From Cognataquiflexum nitidum (GTDB taxonomy: Bacteria; Bacteroidota; Bacteroidia; Cytophagales; Cyclobacteriaceae), in the NCBI RefSeq assembly GCF_022538055.1, contig NZ_JAKZAM010000012.1:85814-149813 (forward strand): a DNA stretch of 64,000 nucleotides. Direction: 5' to 3'. Position 1 is the stretch's first letter; the number at the start of each line of letters is the position of its first letter. The notes under the pieces are model-generated. The model did not search any database. It had not been told where the DNA came from and saw nothing but the letters and a program-made list of their open reading frames with translations. This document shows positions 1 to 8,876 of this stretch, one piece after another. A program made the translations under genes and the position numbers.

Positions 1-169
1 TTCGGCCTTGGGATTCATCTTTCTGCTCTTGGTTTCCTTCTTGGTTTTGTTGTGGTGGAAAACCTGTGGGATTTCCGGTCTGGGGAATCGTGGGTCTAAT
101 CTGTGCCTGGAGACTCAGATTCCAAAAACCGGAAAATAAAAAAAGAAACAGAATAAATTTAAATCTCAC
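1..169 (-). CDS. Exported protein, N-terminal part only (runs off the left edge)
   Basis: On the minus strand a GTG at 169 opens a frame that stays open to base 1 (56 codons). It starts MRFKFILFLFLFSG and continues to a likely signal-peptidase site after LSLQAQ. A low-complexity stretch rich in Gln, Asn, Pro and Gly follows (TGFPPQQNQEGNQEQ). The GTG overlaps the lpxK stop codon region by 11 bases, so the gene would be translationally coupled to lpxK. A hydrophobic leader followed by a Q/N/P-rich mature N-terminus is common in Bacteroidota outer-membrane proteins, including the putative porin family, but the folded domain lies outside the window. No family is assigned. The start codon is inferred; the open frame and leader are seen directly. 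Confidence 0.6.
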   Translation of the reverse strand, partial: MRFKFILFLFLFSGFWNLSLQAQIRPTIPQTGNPTGFPPQQNQEGNQEQKDESQGR

Positions 170-1214
170 GGATATAGGCTTTGTCCTTGACAGTTTTGGT
201 GATGCGCTCAATCAGGTATTGACCATCGGATTCCGCCAGATCAACTTTGATAGGCATGGCAAAAATCGGAATTTCCACCAAATATTCATGAAAAGCCCGA
301 TCTTTAAGTTTTACTGCATCTTTTTCTGTGGTTAAAACCATGGCTTTATCATGTTTTTTGACAGTTTCAAGAATTCTCCGGACATCAGCTATTGTATACC
401 GATGATGGTCTGCAAAGGTTATGGTTTCCACTACTTCAAATCTTTGCCCCACTTCCTCTTTGAATAAACTGTCATTTGCAATCCCGGAAACAATGATGGC
501 TTTCTTTTTGATTTTGGAATCTGAAGAAAGCAATGGCTCAGGATTTCCATATTTTATCCCCGCAAAAAGAACGGGGGCATCTGCATATTTTCTGATTTCA
601 TTTTCAAAAAGGGTTTTTTCATGCCCGGAAAGACTCTTTGGACATTTGGTCACGATAATAAGGTCAGCCCTATTTGCGCCTTTAGCACTTTCTCTTAAGG
701 TGCCCATTGGCAAGACCTTATCATCGAAAAACGGGTTTTGAAAAGTGGTCAAAAGAACATTAAAATCGGCTTTGACATACCGATGCTGGTAAGCATCGTC
801 GAGGATAATCAATTCTGTTTCAGGTCTGTGGTAAATTATCTGGGGAATCGCCATGATCCTTTCTTCTCCCACTGCTACAGTCACTTCATTTCCGAATTTG
901 GAATAAATCTGAAATGGCTCATCCCCTAAATCCGCGGGGCCCAGATATGGTTCCGCCACCAAAAAACCTTTGGTTTTTCTCCCATATCCCCGACTCAATG
1001 TTGCGATGCGATAGTTGTTTTTCAAGGATTCTACCAAGAATTCCACCATAGGGGTTTTGCCCGAACCGCCGAGGTTAAGGTTGCCGACCACTACAGTAGG
1101 TATCAAAAATTGAGTACTTCTTTTTTTTCCACTGTCAAACATGCTGTTGCGGTACCGAGTAATGCCGTCGTACAACAGAGAGAAGGGATAAAGAAAAGGG
1201 TCATACCAGCGCAT
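159..1214 (-). CDS. lpxK: Tetraacyldisaccharide 4'-kinase LpxK
   Basis: Phosphorylates the 4' position of the tetraacyl disaccharide precursor to make lipid IVA, a late step of lipid A synthesis at the inner face of the cytoplasmic membrane. The 351 aa protein has the family N-terminus (MRWYDPFLYPFS), a P-loop GGSGKTPMVEF near residue 50, the SRGYGR motif, and DDAYQHR, the family's DDxxQHR motif, near residue 142. Length is normal for LpxK (about 320-350 aa). ATG at 1214 is followed directly by conserved sequence. It is divergent from nif3 with 42 bp between the starts, and its 3' end overlaps the next exported-protein gene. No other lipid A gene is in the window. Confidence 0.95.
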   Translation of the reverse strand: MRWYDPFLYPFSLLYDGITRYRNSMFDSGKKRSTQFLIPTVVVGNLNLGGSGKTPMVEFLVESLKNNYRIATLSRGYGRKTKGFLVAEPYLGPADLGDEPFQIYSKFGNEVTVAVGEERIMAIPQIIYHRPETELIILDDAYQHRYVKADFNVLLTTFQNPFFDDKVLPMGTLRESAKGANRADLIIVTKCPKSLSGHEKTLFENEIRKYADAPVLFAGIKYGNPEPLLSSDSKIKKKAIIVSGIANDSLFKEEVGQRFEVVETITFADHHRYTIADVRRILETVKKHDKAMVLTTEKDAVKLKDRAFHEYLVEIPIFAMPIKVDLAESDGQYLIERITKTVKDKAYIREI

Positions 1215-1256
1215 TGGCTATTTTTCCTTAATTTTGGACAAAGTAAAACAAAAAAT

Positions 1257-2357
1257 ATGGTTTACAAGATCAAGGATATCGTTTCTTACCTAGAGAAAAT
1301 AGCTCCACCTCCCTATCAAGAATCCTACGACAACGCCCAACTGATCACCGGAAATCCCATGGATTCATTAAAAGGAGTCCTGTGTACACTCGATGCTACT
1401 GAGGAAGTGGTGGATGAGGCAATTTCGCTTGGTTGCAACCTGATAGTGGCTCATCATCCTATTGTATTTAGGGGACTCAAAAGCCTTACCGGCAAAAACT
1501 ATGTTGAAAGGACAGTCATCAAAGCCGTAAAAAACGATATTGCCATCTATGCCATCCACACCAATCTTGACCATGTCTCTAACGGAGTAAACAAAAAAAT
1601 CTGTGATGTCATTGGGCTGGCCAATCCACGTATCCTTCAACCCAAAAGTGACACACTATCTAAATTGGTGACTTTTGCTCCTCATGAAGCCTCAGAGAAG
1701 GTTTTGAAGGCCTTATTCGATGCAGGTGCGGGTAAAATCGGTGAATATTCAGGCTGTAGTTTTTTGTCAGAAGGTACAGGTACCTTTACTCCTTCTTCTC
1801 AAGCCAATCCACATAAAGGTATTCCTGAATCCCCTCACCGTGAACCTGAAATTAGGATTGAAGTCCTTTTGCAAAGCCATTTGGAAAAAAAAGTACTTCA
1901 TGCCCTCAGGGAGTCACACCCCTACGAGGAAGTGGCTTATTATTTCCAAAAACTGGAGAATGAAAACCAAGAGATCGGTGCGGGCATGATAGCTGACCTA
2001 GAAGATGTCATGGAAGAAAAAGCATTCCTCGAAATGCTGAAGGAGAAGATGAATCTCGGGATGATGAAGCATACAGCGCTTACAGGAAAAAAAATCAGGA
2101 AGGTTGCAGTCTGTGGAGGGGCAGGGATATTTTTGCTCCCGGATGCCAAAAGGTCGGGTGCCGACATATTTATTACCTCAGACATCAAATACCACGAATT
2201 CTTTGATGCTGAAAATCAATTGATTATTTGTGACATCGGTCATTACGAAAGTGAAATTTATACAAAAGAATTACTCAGGGATGTATTGTCGCAAAAATTT
2301 ACTAATATTGCACTCTATTTGACAAAAGTCATCACAAATCCCATAACTTATCTGTAG
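1257..2357 (+). CDS. Nif3-like dinuclear metal-centre protein (DUF34/NIF3)
   Basis: 366 aa member of the NIF3/YbgI/YqfO family, which forms toroidal hexamers with a dinuclear metal site; the physiological reaction is not settled, and annotation as GTP cyclohydrolase I type 2 is common. Metal-ligand motifs are visible: AHHPIVF near residue 67, HTNLDH near residue 103 and the C-terminal DIGHYESE. Between them lies the inserted CutA/PII-like domain typical of the long form (SHPYEEVAYYFQKL). The open frame extends upstream to 1110, but that part lies inside divergent lpxK. ATG 1257 (MVYKIKDIVSYLE) matches the family N-terminus and is used here. The zinc-ribbon gene follows after 3 bp, so the two are co-transcribed. 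Confidence 0.9.
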   Translation: MVYKIKDIVSYLEKIAPPPYQESYDNAQLITGNPMDSLKGVLCTLDATEEVVDEAISLGCNLIVAHHPIVFRGLKSLTGKNYVERTVIKAVKNDIAIYAIHTNLDHVSNGVNKKICDVIGLANPRILQPKSDTLSKLVTFAPHEASEKVLKALFDAGAGKIGEYSGCSFLSEGTGTFTPSSQANPHKGIPESPHREPEIRIEVLLQSHLEKKVLHALRESHPYEEVAYYFQKLENENQEIGAGMIADLEDVMEEKAFLEMLKEKMNLGMMKHTALTGKKIRKVAVCGGAGIFLLPDAKRSGADIFITSDIKYHEFFDAENQLIICDIGHYESEIYTKELLRDVLSQKFTNIALYLTKVITNPITYL

Positions 2358-2360
2358 TAA

Positions 2361-3125
2361 ATGGAAAGTACAGTTGCACAGAAGCTTGAAGCCTTACTAA
2401 ACCTTCAGAAAATAGATTCCAGACTTGATTCGATTTTTAAAGTAAGAGGAGCACTCCCCGAAGAAGTCCAAGACCTTGAAGATGAAATAGCAGGATACGA
2501 AACCAGATTACAAAAATTCCACACGGATACTGTAGCCCTGGAGGATGATATCAAAAGATTCAAAGAGAATATCAAAGAATCTGAGAAACTCATCAAAAAG
2601 TATCAGGAACAACAAATGAACGTCAGAAACAACCGTGAGTATGACGCCATTACCAAGGAACTTGAATTGCAGGATTTGGAAATCCAGGTATCCAAAAAGA
2701 AAATTGGAGAGGCGCAAGCCAAAATTGAATTCAAAAACAATGAAGTGAATGAACTCCAGGAAATTTTGAAAGAGCGACAAAAAGACCTCAATAACAAAAA
2801 AGACGAATTGGGCACCATTGTTTCTGAAAGCGAAAACGATGAGACCAAATTAAAAAGTGAAAGAGAGAAAGCCCTCAAGAAGATTGAAGAGAGGCTTGTC
2901 AAATCTTACACCAAAATCCGCACCAATGCAAAGAATGGTCTAGCAGTGGTGATGGTAAAAAGAGGTGCATGTGGCGGTTGCTTTAACGTAGTGCCCCCAC
3001 AAAGACAAGCTGATATCAGAGAGAAGAAAAAGATCATCGTTTGCGAACATTGCGGTAGAGTTTTTGCCGGTGTCGAAGATGAGATCGAAGAAGAAGGCTT
3101 GAAGAAAAAAAGAAGTAGAGTGTAA
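2361..3125 (+). CDS. Coiled-coil protein with C4 zinc ribbon (DUF164-type)
   Basis: 254 aa cytoplasmic protein of the conserved DUF164 (COG1579) type. Residues about 10-190 are a charged, heptad-rich helical region that should form a long coiled-coil hairpin. A C-terminal zinc ribbon carries four cysteines in two CxxC pairs, CGGC near 204-207 and CEHC near 228-231, followed by an acidic/basic tail. It starts 3 bp after nif3, a pairing common in Bacteroidota. The role is unknown in most species; nucleic-acid or ribosome association has been proposed for relatives. A strong rho-independent terminator follows directly, so it closes a two-gene operon with nif3. Confidence 0.88.
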   Translation: MESTVAQKLEALLNLQKIDSRLDSIFKVRGALPEEVQDLEDEIAGYETRLQKFHTDTVALEDDIKRFKENIKESEKLIKKYQEQQMNVRNNREYDAITKELELQDLEIQVSKKKIGEAQAKIEFKNNEVNELQEILKERQKDLNNKKDELGTIVSESENDETKLKSEREKALKKIEERLVKSYTKIRTNAKNGLAVVMVKRGACGGCFNVVPPQRQADIREKKKIIVCEHCGRVFAGVEDEIEEEGLKKKRSRV

Positions 3126-3132
3126 AATCATA

Positions 3133-3162
3133 AAAAAAGCCCGATTCATTCGGGCTTTTTTG
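3133..3162 (+). terminator. Rho-independent terminator after the zinc-ribbon gene
   Basis: A hairpin with arms AAAAAAGCCCGA and TTCGGGCTTTTTT and a short loop starts 8 bp after the stop codon and ends in a T run. It closes the nif3/zinc-ribbon operon. Confidence 0.8.
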
Positions 3163-3233
3163 TTTATACAAAATATTCGACTAAAGTATTTTTTTAGGTT
3201 GCAAAGAAGTCTAATTTTTTTTAGTTTGCGCTT

Positions 3234-3656
3234 ATGAAAAAAGGATTTCTCATGGTCTTTCTTTGCTTTTTAACCTTTTCAGGTTTTTCAAAAAACCCTG
3301 AAGGAAAGACTTTTCTGCTGATTTTTGACAAAGCGGAATTGAAGGCCAATAGAACTTCTACAGATTTTATCGAGCTTAGCCTGATGCATCTTTTCTCTAC
3401 TAAGGCTTACCGTGGCAATTCAGATGCCGCCATACTTGTAAAGATTCCTTACAATGGCATTGATAAAAAACAGCTAGGGGATTTATTTATAAGGGTCAAT
3501 GACAAAAAAGTATCTCCATTGAGTGAAATTGCCTTACAAATCATTGATCTTGATGAAAGCAAAACAACTTATTCTACGCTGCTTTCATCCTATGAGGACA
3601 GAATGCTAAAAACCAAAAAAGCAAACAAGGCACTTAAAGCATCTCCGGCACCATAA
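3234..3656 (+). CDS. Small exported protein of unknown function
   Basis: 140 aa with a clear signal peptide (MKKGFLMVFLCFLTFSGFS, cleavage probably near residue 20). The mature part has alternating beta-type segments (KTFLLIFDKAELK, AAILVKIPYNGID, LGDLFIRVNDKKV) and ends in a Lys/Ala-rich tail. No cysteine lipobox and no known motif were recognised. A weak Bacteroidota-style promoter (GTTG, 19 bp, TTAGTTTG ending at 3228) lies almost on the start codon, so either the transcript has a very short leader or this match is chance. The last 23 bases overlap the convergent histidine phosphatase gene tail to tail. Real gene likely; function unknown. Confidence 0.6.
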   Translation: MKKGFLMVFLCFLTFSGFSKNPEGKTFLLIFDKAELKANRTSTDFIELSLMHLFSTKAYRGNSDAAILVKIPYNGIDKKQLGDLFIRVNDKKVSPLSEIALQIIDLDESKTTYSTLLSSYEDRMLKTKKANKALKASPAP

Positions 3657-4263
3657 GGTGTTCGGAGGAGTTGTATTTTTCGATTCTGAACAATCCCATT
3701 TCATTTTGATGCAAGAGATATAAGCCTAGGTTTTGATGTAGGAACACATCCATATACCTCAAATCATACCTCAAAAGCAAACTCAACAAAACCCGCATTG
3801 CCCTGCCGTGCATACAGACTAGAATCGTTTTTTCAGGCTGTGCAAGGATATGTTTGATCCCTTTTTCCAATCTCTTTGCCACGAGGTTGGGGCTTTCGCC
3901 TCCCTCAATGGCAAAATCCAAATTGCCTGCGGCCCATTTTTGGAGCATATCTGTATAATAGTGATTTTCCTCATGGGTCATCGGCACGCCCTCATACCTA
4001 CCCCAAGAGATTTCATTGAGATATGGTACAGCCTCATGAGGCAAACCGAGATCAATAAAACCCTGTACAGATTGCTTGGTCCGCTGTAGACCGGTATAAA
4101 AAACTTTTTCAAAAGGAACGTTCTTGTAATATTCAAAAAAAGCACGGGCCTGCTTGTGCCCATTCCAATTCAAAGGAGCATCTATTCCACTCCCCTGAAC
4201 TACTCCTTTGAGATTATAATCAGTTTGTCCGTGGCGGACAAGGTAGATTTTTTTAGTTAGCAA
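3634..4263 (-). CDS. Histidine phosphatase family protein (phosphoglycerate-mutase-like)
   Basis: 209 aa cytoplasmic protein of histidine phosphatase branch 1. The phosphohistidine motif LVRHGQTDYN places the catalytic His at residue 11; the second conserved His is in CMHGRAMR near residue 150, with acid/base and phosphate-pocket residues between (GRYEGVPMTHEE). Such enzymes remove phosphate from small metabolites (cobalamin precursors, sugar phosphates, nucleotides), and the substrate cannot be told from sequence. It reads divergently from the menaquinone operon, with 53 bp between the starts, and overlaps the preceding exported-protein gene at the 3' end. Confidence 0.85.
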   Translation of the reverse strand: MLTKKIYLVRHGQTDYNLKGVVQGSGIDAPLNWNGHKQARAFFEYYKNVPFEKVFYTGLQRTKQSVQGFIDLGLPHEAVPYLNEISWGRYEGVPMTHEENHYYTDMLQKWAAGNLDFAIEGGESPNLVAKRLEKGIKHILAQPEKTILVCMHGRAMRVLLSLLLRYDLRYMDVFLHQNLGLYLLHQNEMGLFRIEKYNSSEHLMVPEML

Positions 4264-4278
4264 GATTACTTATTTTTG
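4248..4278 (+). promoter_or_regulatory. Probable Bacteroidota sigma-70-type promoter of the menaquinone genes
   Basis: TATTTTTG at 4271-4278 is a full match to the -7 consensus TAnnTTTG. A TTTT at 4248-4251, 19 bp upstream, stands in for the -33 TTTG. It would give a leader of roughly 30 nt before ATG 4317. The match is sequence-only. Confidence 0.45.
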
Positions 4279-4316
4279 TTTCAGAGTCCAAAGAAAAAAC
4301 TTTTATCCCGGATTAC

Positions 4317-4739
4317 ATGATATTTGAGCCAAACATTAGCCTTGAAATTCTCAACAGTTGGGGAGAAAATACAATGACAGATTTTTTAGAGATCAAATTC
4401 ACCGAAATTGGGGAGGATCACCTTGAGGCCACGATGCCTGTATGCGCCAAAACCAAACAGCCACTTGGACTGTTACATGGAGGGGCTAATGTAGTATTGG
4501 CCGAAACCTTGGGAAGCGTGGCTGCCACACTAACCCTAGATCGTGGCAAACAATATTGCGTGGGGTTGGAAATCAATGCAAATCACCTCAAATCTGTAAA
4601 AGAAGGGATAGTAAGGGGTATAACCAAACCTATTCACCTCGGTAAAAAAACCCAGGTTTGGGAGGTGAAAATCTACACCGAGCAAGGCGAACTCAGCTGT
4701 ATCAGTAGGATTACCATGGCCGTCATTGACAAAAGATAA
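4317..4739 (+). CDS. menI: Hotdog-fold acyl-CoA thioesterase, probably DHNA-CoA thioesterase (MenI)
   Basis: 140 aa PaaI-type hotdog thioesterase. The catalytic region is LGLLHGGANVVLAET, with HGG and the downstream Glu expected of the 4-hydroxybenzoyl-CoA/1,4-dihydroxy-2-naphthoyl-CoA thioesterase group; the second conserved part is CVGLEINANHLKSVKEG. The fold and family are seen in the sequence. The specific role, hydrolysis of DHNA-CoA in menaquinone synthesis, is inferred from position: it is followed at once by menF and then menD. It ends one base before menF's ATG. A general acyl-CoA thioesterase is the alternative. Confidence 0.8.
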   Translation: MIFEPNISLEILNSWGENTMTDFLEIKFTEIGEDHLEATMPVCAKTKQPLGLLHGGANVVLAETLGSVAATLTLDRGKQYCVGLEINANHLKSVKEGIVRGITKPIHLGKKTQVWEVKIYTEQGELSCISRITMAVIDKR

Positions 4740-4740
4740 T

Positions 4741-5937
4741 ATGGATATAATTTTCGATACCCATCTTAAAAATCTGGAGCAATACCTAGTCAGTCTCCTT
4801 TCCAAAAACATGGAAGAAGGCAACCAAATTGCAATTTGGAGAAAGCCAAAATCCTCATTTATTCAAATTCTTATTGATAAATCAGGGGCCGTAAAAAGGG
4901 TGTCCCCCAACCTTGAGGATTTACCTGCAGGATTTATTATACATCCTTTTGAAGATCAGGCTGACCAAAAAGCTTATTTTTTGGAAGCAGATTCTTACTT
5001 CAAAATTGACATTTCCCTTTCATTTGATGCACAAAAAGATAATTTGGAAGAGGTGGAATTTTCAAATCCTATTCCTGATTTAAAAAACAACATCAGAAAA
5101 ATACTACACAGAATTGGTCCCTCAAATGAAAATTTCACAGAAACGTCAAAGGAAAGTTTCATGGCCCTTGTAGAAAAGGGTATTCAATCTGTCGAAATCG
5201 GTATACTTCACAAAATTGTACCTGCCAGAATCAAGAAAATAAAGTTAGGCTCTGAATTTGACCTTATCAAGTCATTTAACCAACTTGTACGTTCTTATCC
5301 AAATGCTTTTGTTAATTTTTTTCATATCCCTGAAGTGGGAACTTGGATAGGCGCATCCCCTGAAATTCTCATTCAGACCAAAGGGGATGAGTTTTATACC
5401 ATGTCGCTTGCCGGGACTCAAAAAGCACAGGGAGAAAACCCTTTAAAATCTGCGGCATGGACTCAGAAAGAGATTGAAGAACAAGCATTAGTCAGCCGAT
5501 ACATAGTAGACTGCTTTAAAAAAATCAGGCTCAGAGAATATGATGAGCATGGCCCCAAAACCGTACTGGCAGGAAACCTGCTGCACCTACGATCGGATTT
5601 TAAAGTCAATATGAAATCCACAAATTTCCCCCAACTCGGCACGGTGATGCTCCAGCTACTGCACCCTACTTCGGCGGTATGCGGAATGCCAAGGACAGCT
5701 GCTTTGGATTTTTTACAGAAAAATGAGTCCTTTAAAAGGTCGTTTTATGCGGGATTTATCGGTCCTGTAAACGTGGAAGATGAAACCTCCATCTATGTCA
5801 ATCTGCGGACAGCTAGGCTTGTGGATGGTTATGCGGTTTTATATGCTGGCGCAGGTATCACCGAAGATTCTGTTCCTGAAAAAGAATGGGAAGAAACAGA
5901 GATGAAATGCGACATTATAGCAAGACATTTGACTTGA
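4741..5937 (+). CDS. menF: Isochorismate synthase MenF (chorismate-binding enzyme)
   Basis: Converts chorismate to isochorismate, the first committed step of menaquinone synthesis. The 398 aa protein carries the chorismate-binding domain in its C-terminal two thirds: WIGASPEILI, SLAGTQKAQGE, KTVLAGNLLHLRS, HPTSAVCGMPR, FYAGFIGPV and GAGITEDSVPEKEWEET. The final Glu-rich motif gives the Mg2+ ligands, and Lys in the KIVPARIKKI region is the expected general base of isochorismate synthases. A TTG 15 bases upstream overlaps menI; ATG 4741, one base after the menI stop, is preferred. menD follows after 87 bp. An anthranilate or salicylate synthase is unlikely given the operon. Confidence 0.92.
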   Translation: MDIIFDTHLKNLEQYLVSLLSKNMEEGNQIAIWRKPKSSFIQILIDKSGAVKRVSPNLEDLPAGFIIHPFEDQADQKAYFLEADSYFKIDISLSFDAQKDNLEEVEFSNPIPDLKNNIRKILHRIGPSNENFTETSKESFMALVEKGIQSVEIGILHKIVPARIKKIKLGSEFDLIKSFNQLVRSYPNAFVNFFHIPEVGTWIGASPEILIQTKGDEFYTMSLAGTQKAQGENPLKSAAWTQKEIEEQALVSRYIVDCFKKIRLREYDEHGPKTVLAGNLLHLRSDFKVNMKSTNFPQLGTVMLQLLHPTSAVCGMPRTAALDFLQKNESFKRSFYAGFIGPVNVEDETSIYVNLRTARLVDGYAVLYAGAGITEDSVPEKEWEETEMKCDIIARHLT

Positions 5938-6024
5938 TAACTGTATTTCCTTGCCTTAGGTATAATTTCGAACATGTAATAAAATCTGCAGCTAAGCAGA
6001 AAATCCTATAAACAAATACATACA

Positions 6025-7701
6025 TTGGTCCTTCAGCCCATTCTTGATTTAGCTTCCATCTGCTCACATAAGGGTGTCAAAAATGCCATTCTTTCCCCGG
6101 GTTCGAGATGTGCTCCGATTACATTGGCATTTGCAAGGCATCCTGATATAAAGACGAGGACGATCTCTGATGAAAGATCAGCAGCTTTCATCGCCCTTGG
6201 CATGGCACAACAGTTGGAGCAACCTGTCGTGCTGGTATGTACTTCCGGTTCGGCGGCTTATAATTACGCCCCCGCGATCGCTGAGGCTTACTTCCAACAG
6301 ATTCCGCTTATTGTCATTACTGCGGACAGGCCACCGGAATGGATCGATCAGTGGGATGGTCAGACCATCAGGCAAACAGAAATTTATGGTAAGCATGTCA
6401 AAGGTTTTTTTCAATTCCCTGATGATTTTGGACATCCTGATAAGGTCTGGCATGCCAACAGAATTTTAAATGAAGCCATCAATCTCTCTATTCAATTTCC
6501 TGTAGGACCTGTGCATATCAATATTCCCTTACGGGAGCCTTTTTATCCGGAAAAAGAGGAATCTTTCGATTATTCGAAACCTGTCAGGATAATTGAGGCC
6601 CTAGATGCTGAACCGAAATTATCGGAAGAAAGTAAAGAGCGCTTGGCGGAAGCTTTGTCAGGATTCAAAAGGGTCATAATTGTACCGGGTCAGCAAAAAC
6701 CTAACGCTGCCATTCTAAATGCTTTAGATGAATTGGCTAGAAAAGAAAAAGTCCTAATTGTGGCCGATACGATTTCAAACCTACAGTCGGAGGCTACAAT
6801 CAACTTCCACGATCATTTTGTCGGAAATGGAAATCTGAATGAGGTTTTAAAACCAGATCTAATCCTGACTTTTGGCAAATCAATTATTTCAAAAAATTTG
6901 AAAACTTTTTTAAGAAACTCAAAACTGGAGCATTGGCATATTCAAGCAGGGGGCTACATACCTGACACATTTCAGGGATTGACAAAAACAATCCAATGTC
7001 AGGTTTTGGATTTATTGAACTTGATGAATGAAACTCTAAAATGCGATTCCAGCTTTGTTGCTTCCTGGAAAAAATTGGAATTAAAGGTTCGGGAAAATAT
7101 TGACAATATATTGGGAAATGCGGAATTTGGAGAATATCAAGCCATTTTTACTTGCCTGAAAGCCATTCCTGCAAAATCCAAAATTCACCTAGCCAACAGC
7201 ATGGCTGTGCGATATGTGAACTTTCTGGGAAAGAGAGAGCAGGAAATCTTTTGCAACAGAGGCACTAGCGGCATAGATGGCAGTAGTAGTACTGCTGTTG
7301 GATGTGCATTGACCACAGAGGATTTTGTCACCCTCATAACGGGAGACATGGCATTCTTTTATGACCGAAATGCGTTTTGGCACAATTACCCTATCTCAAA
7401 TGTTCGGATAATTTTATTAAACAACCATGCAGGGGGTATTTTCAGACTGATCGAAGGGCCTGCAAAACAGCCGGAATTGGAGGAGTATTTTGAAACAAGT
7501 CAAAAATTGGATGGAAAAAGTCTTGCCAATGAGTTTGGGTTTGATTATCAGCTTGCTTTAGATGCCGAAAGCTTGAATATTGGTTTGCAGGATTTTTATT
7601 CCAAATCGACTGTTCCAAAAATCCTTGAAATACAATCCGAAAGCCCCAAAAATGCAGAAATCCTAAAATGGGTGAAATTCAAAATCAATGAGTTATTTTA
7701 A
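6025..7701 (+). CDS. menD: 2-succinyl-5-enolpyruvyl-6-hydroxy-3-cyclohexene-1-carboxylate synthase MenD
   Basis: Thiamine-diphosphate enzyme joining 2-oxoglutarate to isochorismate in menaquinone synthesis. 558 aa, normal for MenD (about 550-580). The N-terminal motif LSPGSRCAPITLAFARHP and the ThDP-activating Glu in DERSAAF are present; the C-terminal ThDP-binding part has NRGTSGIDGSSS, GDMAFFYDRNAFW and NNHAGGIF. No ATG fits the conserved N-terminus. TTG at 6025 (VLQPILDLASIC) is the best start, and the frame is open back to a stop at 5980, so a CTG start at 5986 is possible. It shares the operon with menI and menF and ends in a strong terminator. Confidence 0.95.
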   Translation: MVLQPILDLASICSHKGVKNAILSPGSRCAPITLAFARHPDIKTRTISDERSAAFIALGMAQQLEQPVVLVCTSGSAAYNYAPAIAEAYFQQIPLIVITADRPPEWIDQWDGQTIRQTEIYGKHVKGFFQFPDDFGHPDKVWHANRILNEAINLSIQFPVGPVHINIPLREPFYPEKEESFDYSKPVRIIEALDAEPKLSEESKERLAEALSGFKRVIIVPGQQKPNAAILNALDELARKEKVLIVADTISNLQSEATINFHDHFVGNGNLNEVLKPDLILTFGKSIISKNLKTFLRNSKLEHWHIQAGGYIPDTFQGLTKTIQCQVLDLLNLMNETLKCDSSFVASWKKLELKVRENIDNILGNAEFGEYQAIFTCLKAIPAKSKIHLANSMAVRYVNFLGKREQEIFCNRGTSGIDGSSSTAVGCALTTEDFVTLITGDMAFFYDRNAFWHNYPISNVRIILLNNHAGGIFRLIEGPAKQPELEEYFETSQKLDGKSLANEFGFDYQLALDAESLNIGLQDFYSKSTVPKILEIQSESPKNAEILKWVKFKINELF

Positions 7702-7733
7702 AAAAAAACCGGAAACAATTCCGGTTTTTTTGT
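7702..7733. terminator. Bidirectional terminator between menD and the GH16 gene
   Basis: Hairpin with arms AAAAAACCGGAA and TTCCGGTTTTTT around a 4-base loop. Runs of A on the left and T on the right let it act for menD (plus) and for the convergent polysaccharide operon (minus). Confidence 0.8.
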
Positions 7734-7745
7734 TCTATCAAATTT

Positions 7746-8876
7746 CTAATTTTCTTGAAATACCCTTACATAGTCCACGACCATTTGTTGGGGAAAAACG
7801 GTTGTACTATTTGGATTTCCGGGCCAATTCCCTCCAACAGCCACATTTAGTAATAAGAAGAATGGTTTTCTGAATTCATCCAAAGCAGCAGGAGTTATGT
7901 CTATTTCATGATAAGGTACATTATCCAGGAGCCAAACAATCTTATCCCTATTCCAAATAATGGAAAATACATGGAAATCATCATTGAAAATGCCGGAATT
8001 CTTCCTTTTACTTCCTCCAAATTGCGCGTGGGAGCCATTGTTATCCCAATGAACAGTACCATGGACAGTATTGTCTCTTCCATCCGCATTTCCTCCGATC
8101 ATTTCCATGATATCTATTTCGCCGCATGCGGGCCAATTGACCGTGGTAATATTTTCGCCAAGCATCCAAATCGCAGGCCAAATCCCCTGACCTTTTGGCA
8201 ATGCTGCCCTTACATCAATTCTACCATATGTAAATGATTTTTTGCCTTGGGTTTTGAGTCTTGAAGATGTATAATTTCTTCCACCAAAACTTTCTTGCAT
8301 GGCTTTGATGATAAGGTATCCATCTTTCACTTCGGTATTCTCTCTCCTGTAGAATTCGAGTTCATTGTTACCCCATCCACAGAGATTGGGACATCCATCT
8401 CCGATTTCAAATACCCAATCACCAGAGAGACTTGATCCTGAAAATTCATCGTTCCAAACAAGATTATATCCGGGATAAGTCAAAGGACTTTCAAAACCTG
8501 TACTTGGTATCCCGACACCCAATTCAGCACCCGTGATTTCGACATTTTGCGTGGCCGAAATAAAATCAATTTCTGTTGAATGCGCTTGCACCCGGATGGT
8601 ATAAGTCCCTTCTCTATTATAATTATATACCACCGAAGTTCCTGTCACCCTTTCAGGGACTTGGTTTGGAAGGCCAAAACTCACTTTATAAAAGTTAGCA
8701 TCGACCGCCTCAAAATCAATTTTCACAGTCCCTTTTCCGGTTTTTTCAACAGAAACCTGGAGATTGCTTGGAAGTAAGACCTGTTGGTCTACCTCCTCTT
8801 GCGAACAAGAAGCTGAAGCAAAGACTGCTAAAAACAGTAGGTATACTAATTTAACTTTTGCCATAACCAATATCAT
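7746..8876 (-). CDS. GH16 family endo-beta-glucanase lipoprotein (laminarinase-like)
   Basis: Surface or periplasmic lipoprotein hydrolysing beta-glucan chains, probably beta-1,3-glucan. 376 aa: signal peptide with lipobox (FASASC, Cys24), a beta-sandwich PKD/FN3-like module at about 35-115, and a GH16 catalytic domain at about 135-376. The GH16 signature EIDIMEM sets Glu253 as nucleophile and Glu258 as acid/base. GIWPAIWMLG and the flanking Trp residues form the substrate cleft, and the beta-bulge Met form (IME) is typical of laminarinase/lichenase rather than kappa-carrageenase types. It is the last gene of a SusC-SusD-SGBP-GH16 operon and starts on the base adjoining the previous stop codon. 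ATG at 8864 is an alternative start. Substrate is inferred. Confidence 0.9.
   Translation of the reverse strand: MILVMAKVKLVYLLFLAVFASASCSQEEVDQQVLLPSNLQVSVEKTGKGTVKIDFEAVDANFYKVSFGLPNQVPERVTGTSVVYNYNREGTYTIRVQAHSTEIDFISATQNVEITGAELGVGIPSTGFESPLTYPGYNLVWNDEFSGSSLSGDWVFEIGDGCPNLCGWGNNELEFYRRENTEVKDGYLIIKAMQESFGGRNYTSSRLKTQGKKSFTYGRIDVRAALPKGQGIWPAIWMLGENITTVNWPACGEIDIMEMIGGNADGRDNTVHGTVHWDNNGSHAQFGGSKRKNSGIFNDDFHVFSIIWNRDKIVWLLDNVPYHEIDITPAALDEFRKPFFLLLNVAVGGNWPGNPNSTTVFPQQMVVDYVRVFQEN

Noticed and set aside
1110..1256. N-terminal extension of the Nif3 protein
   Set aside because: It lies inside divergent lpxK and has no family similarity; ATG 1257 matches the family start.
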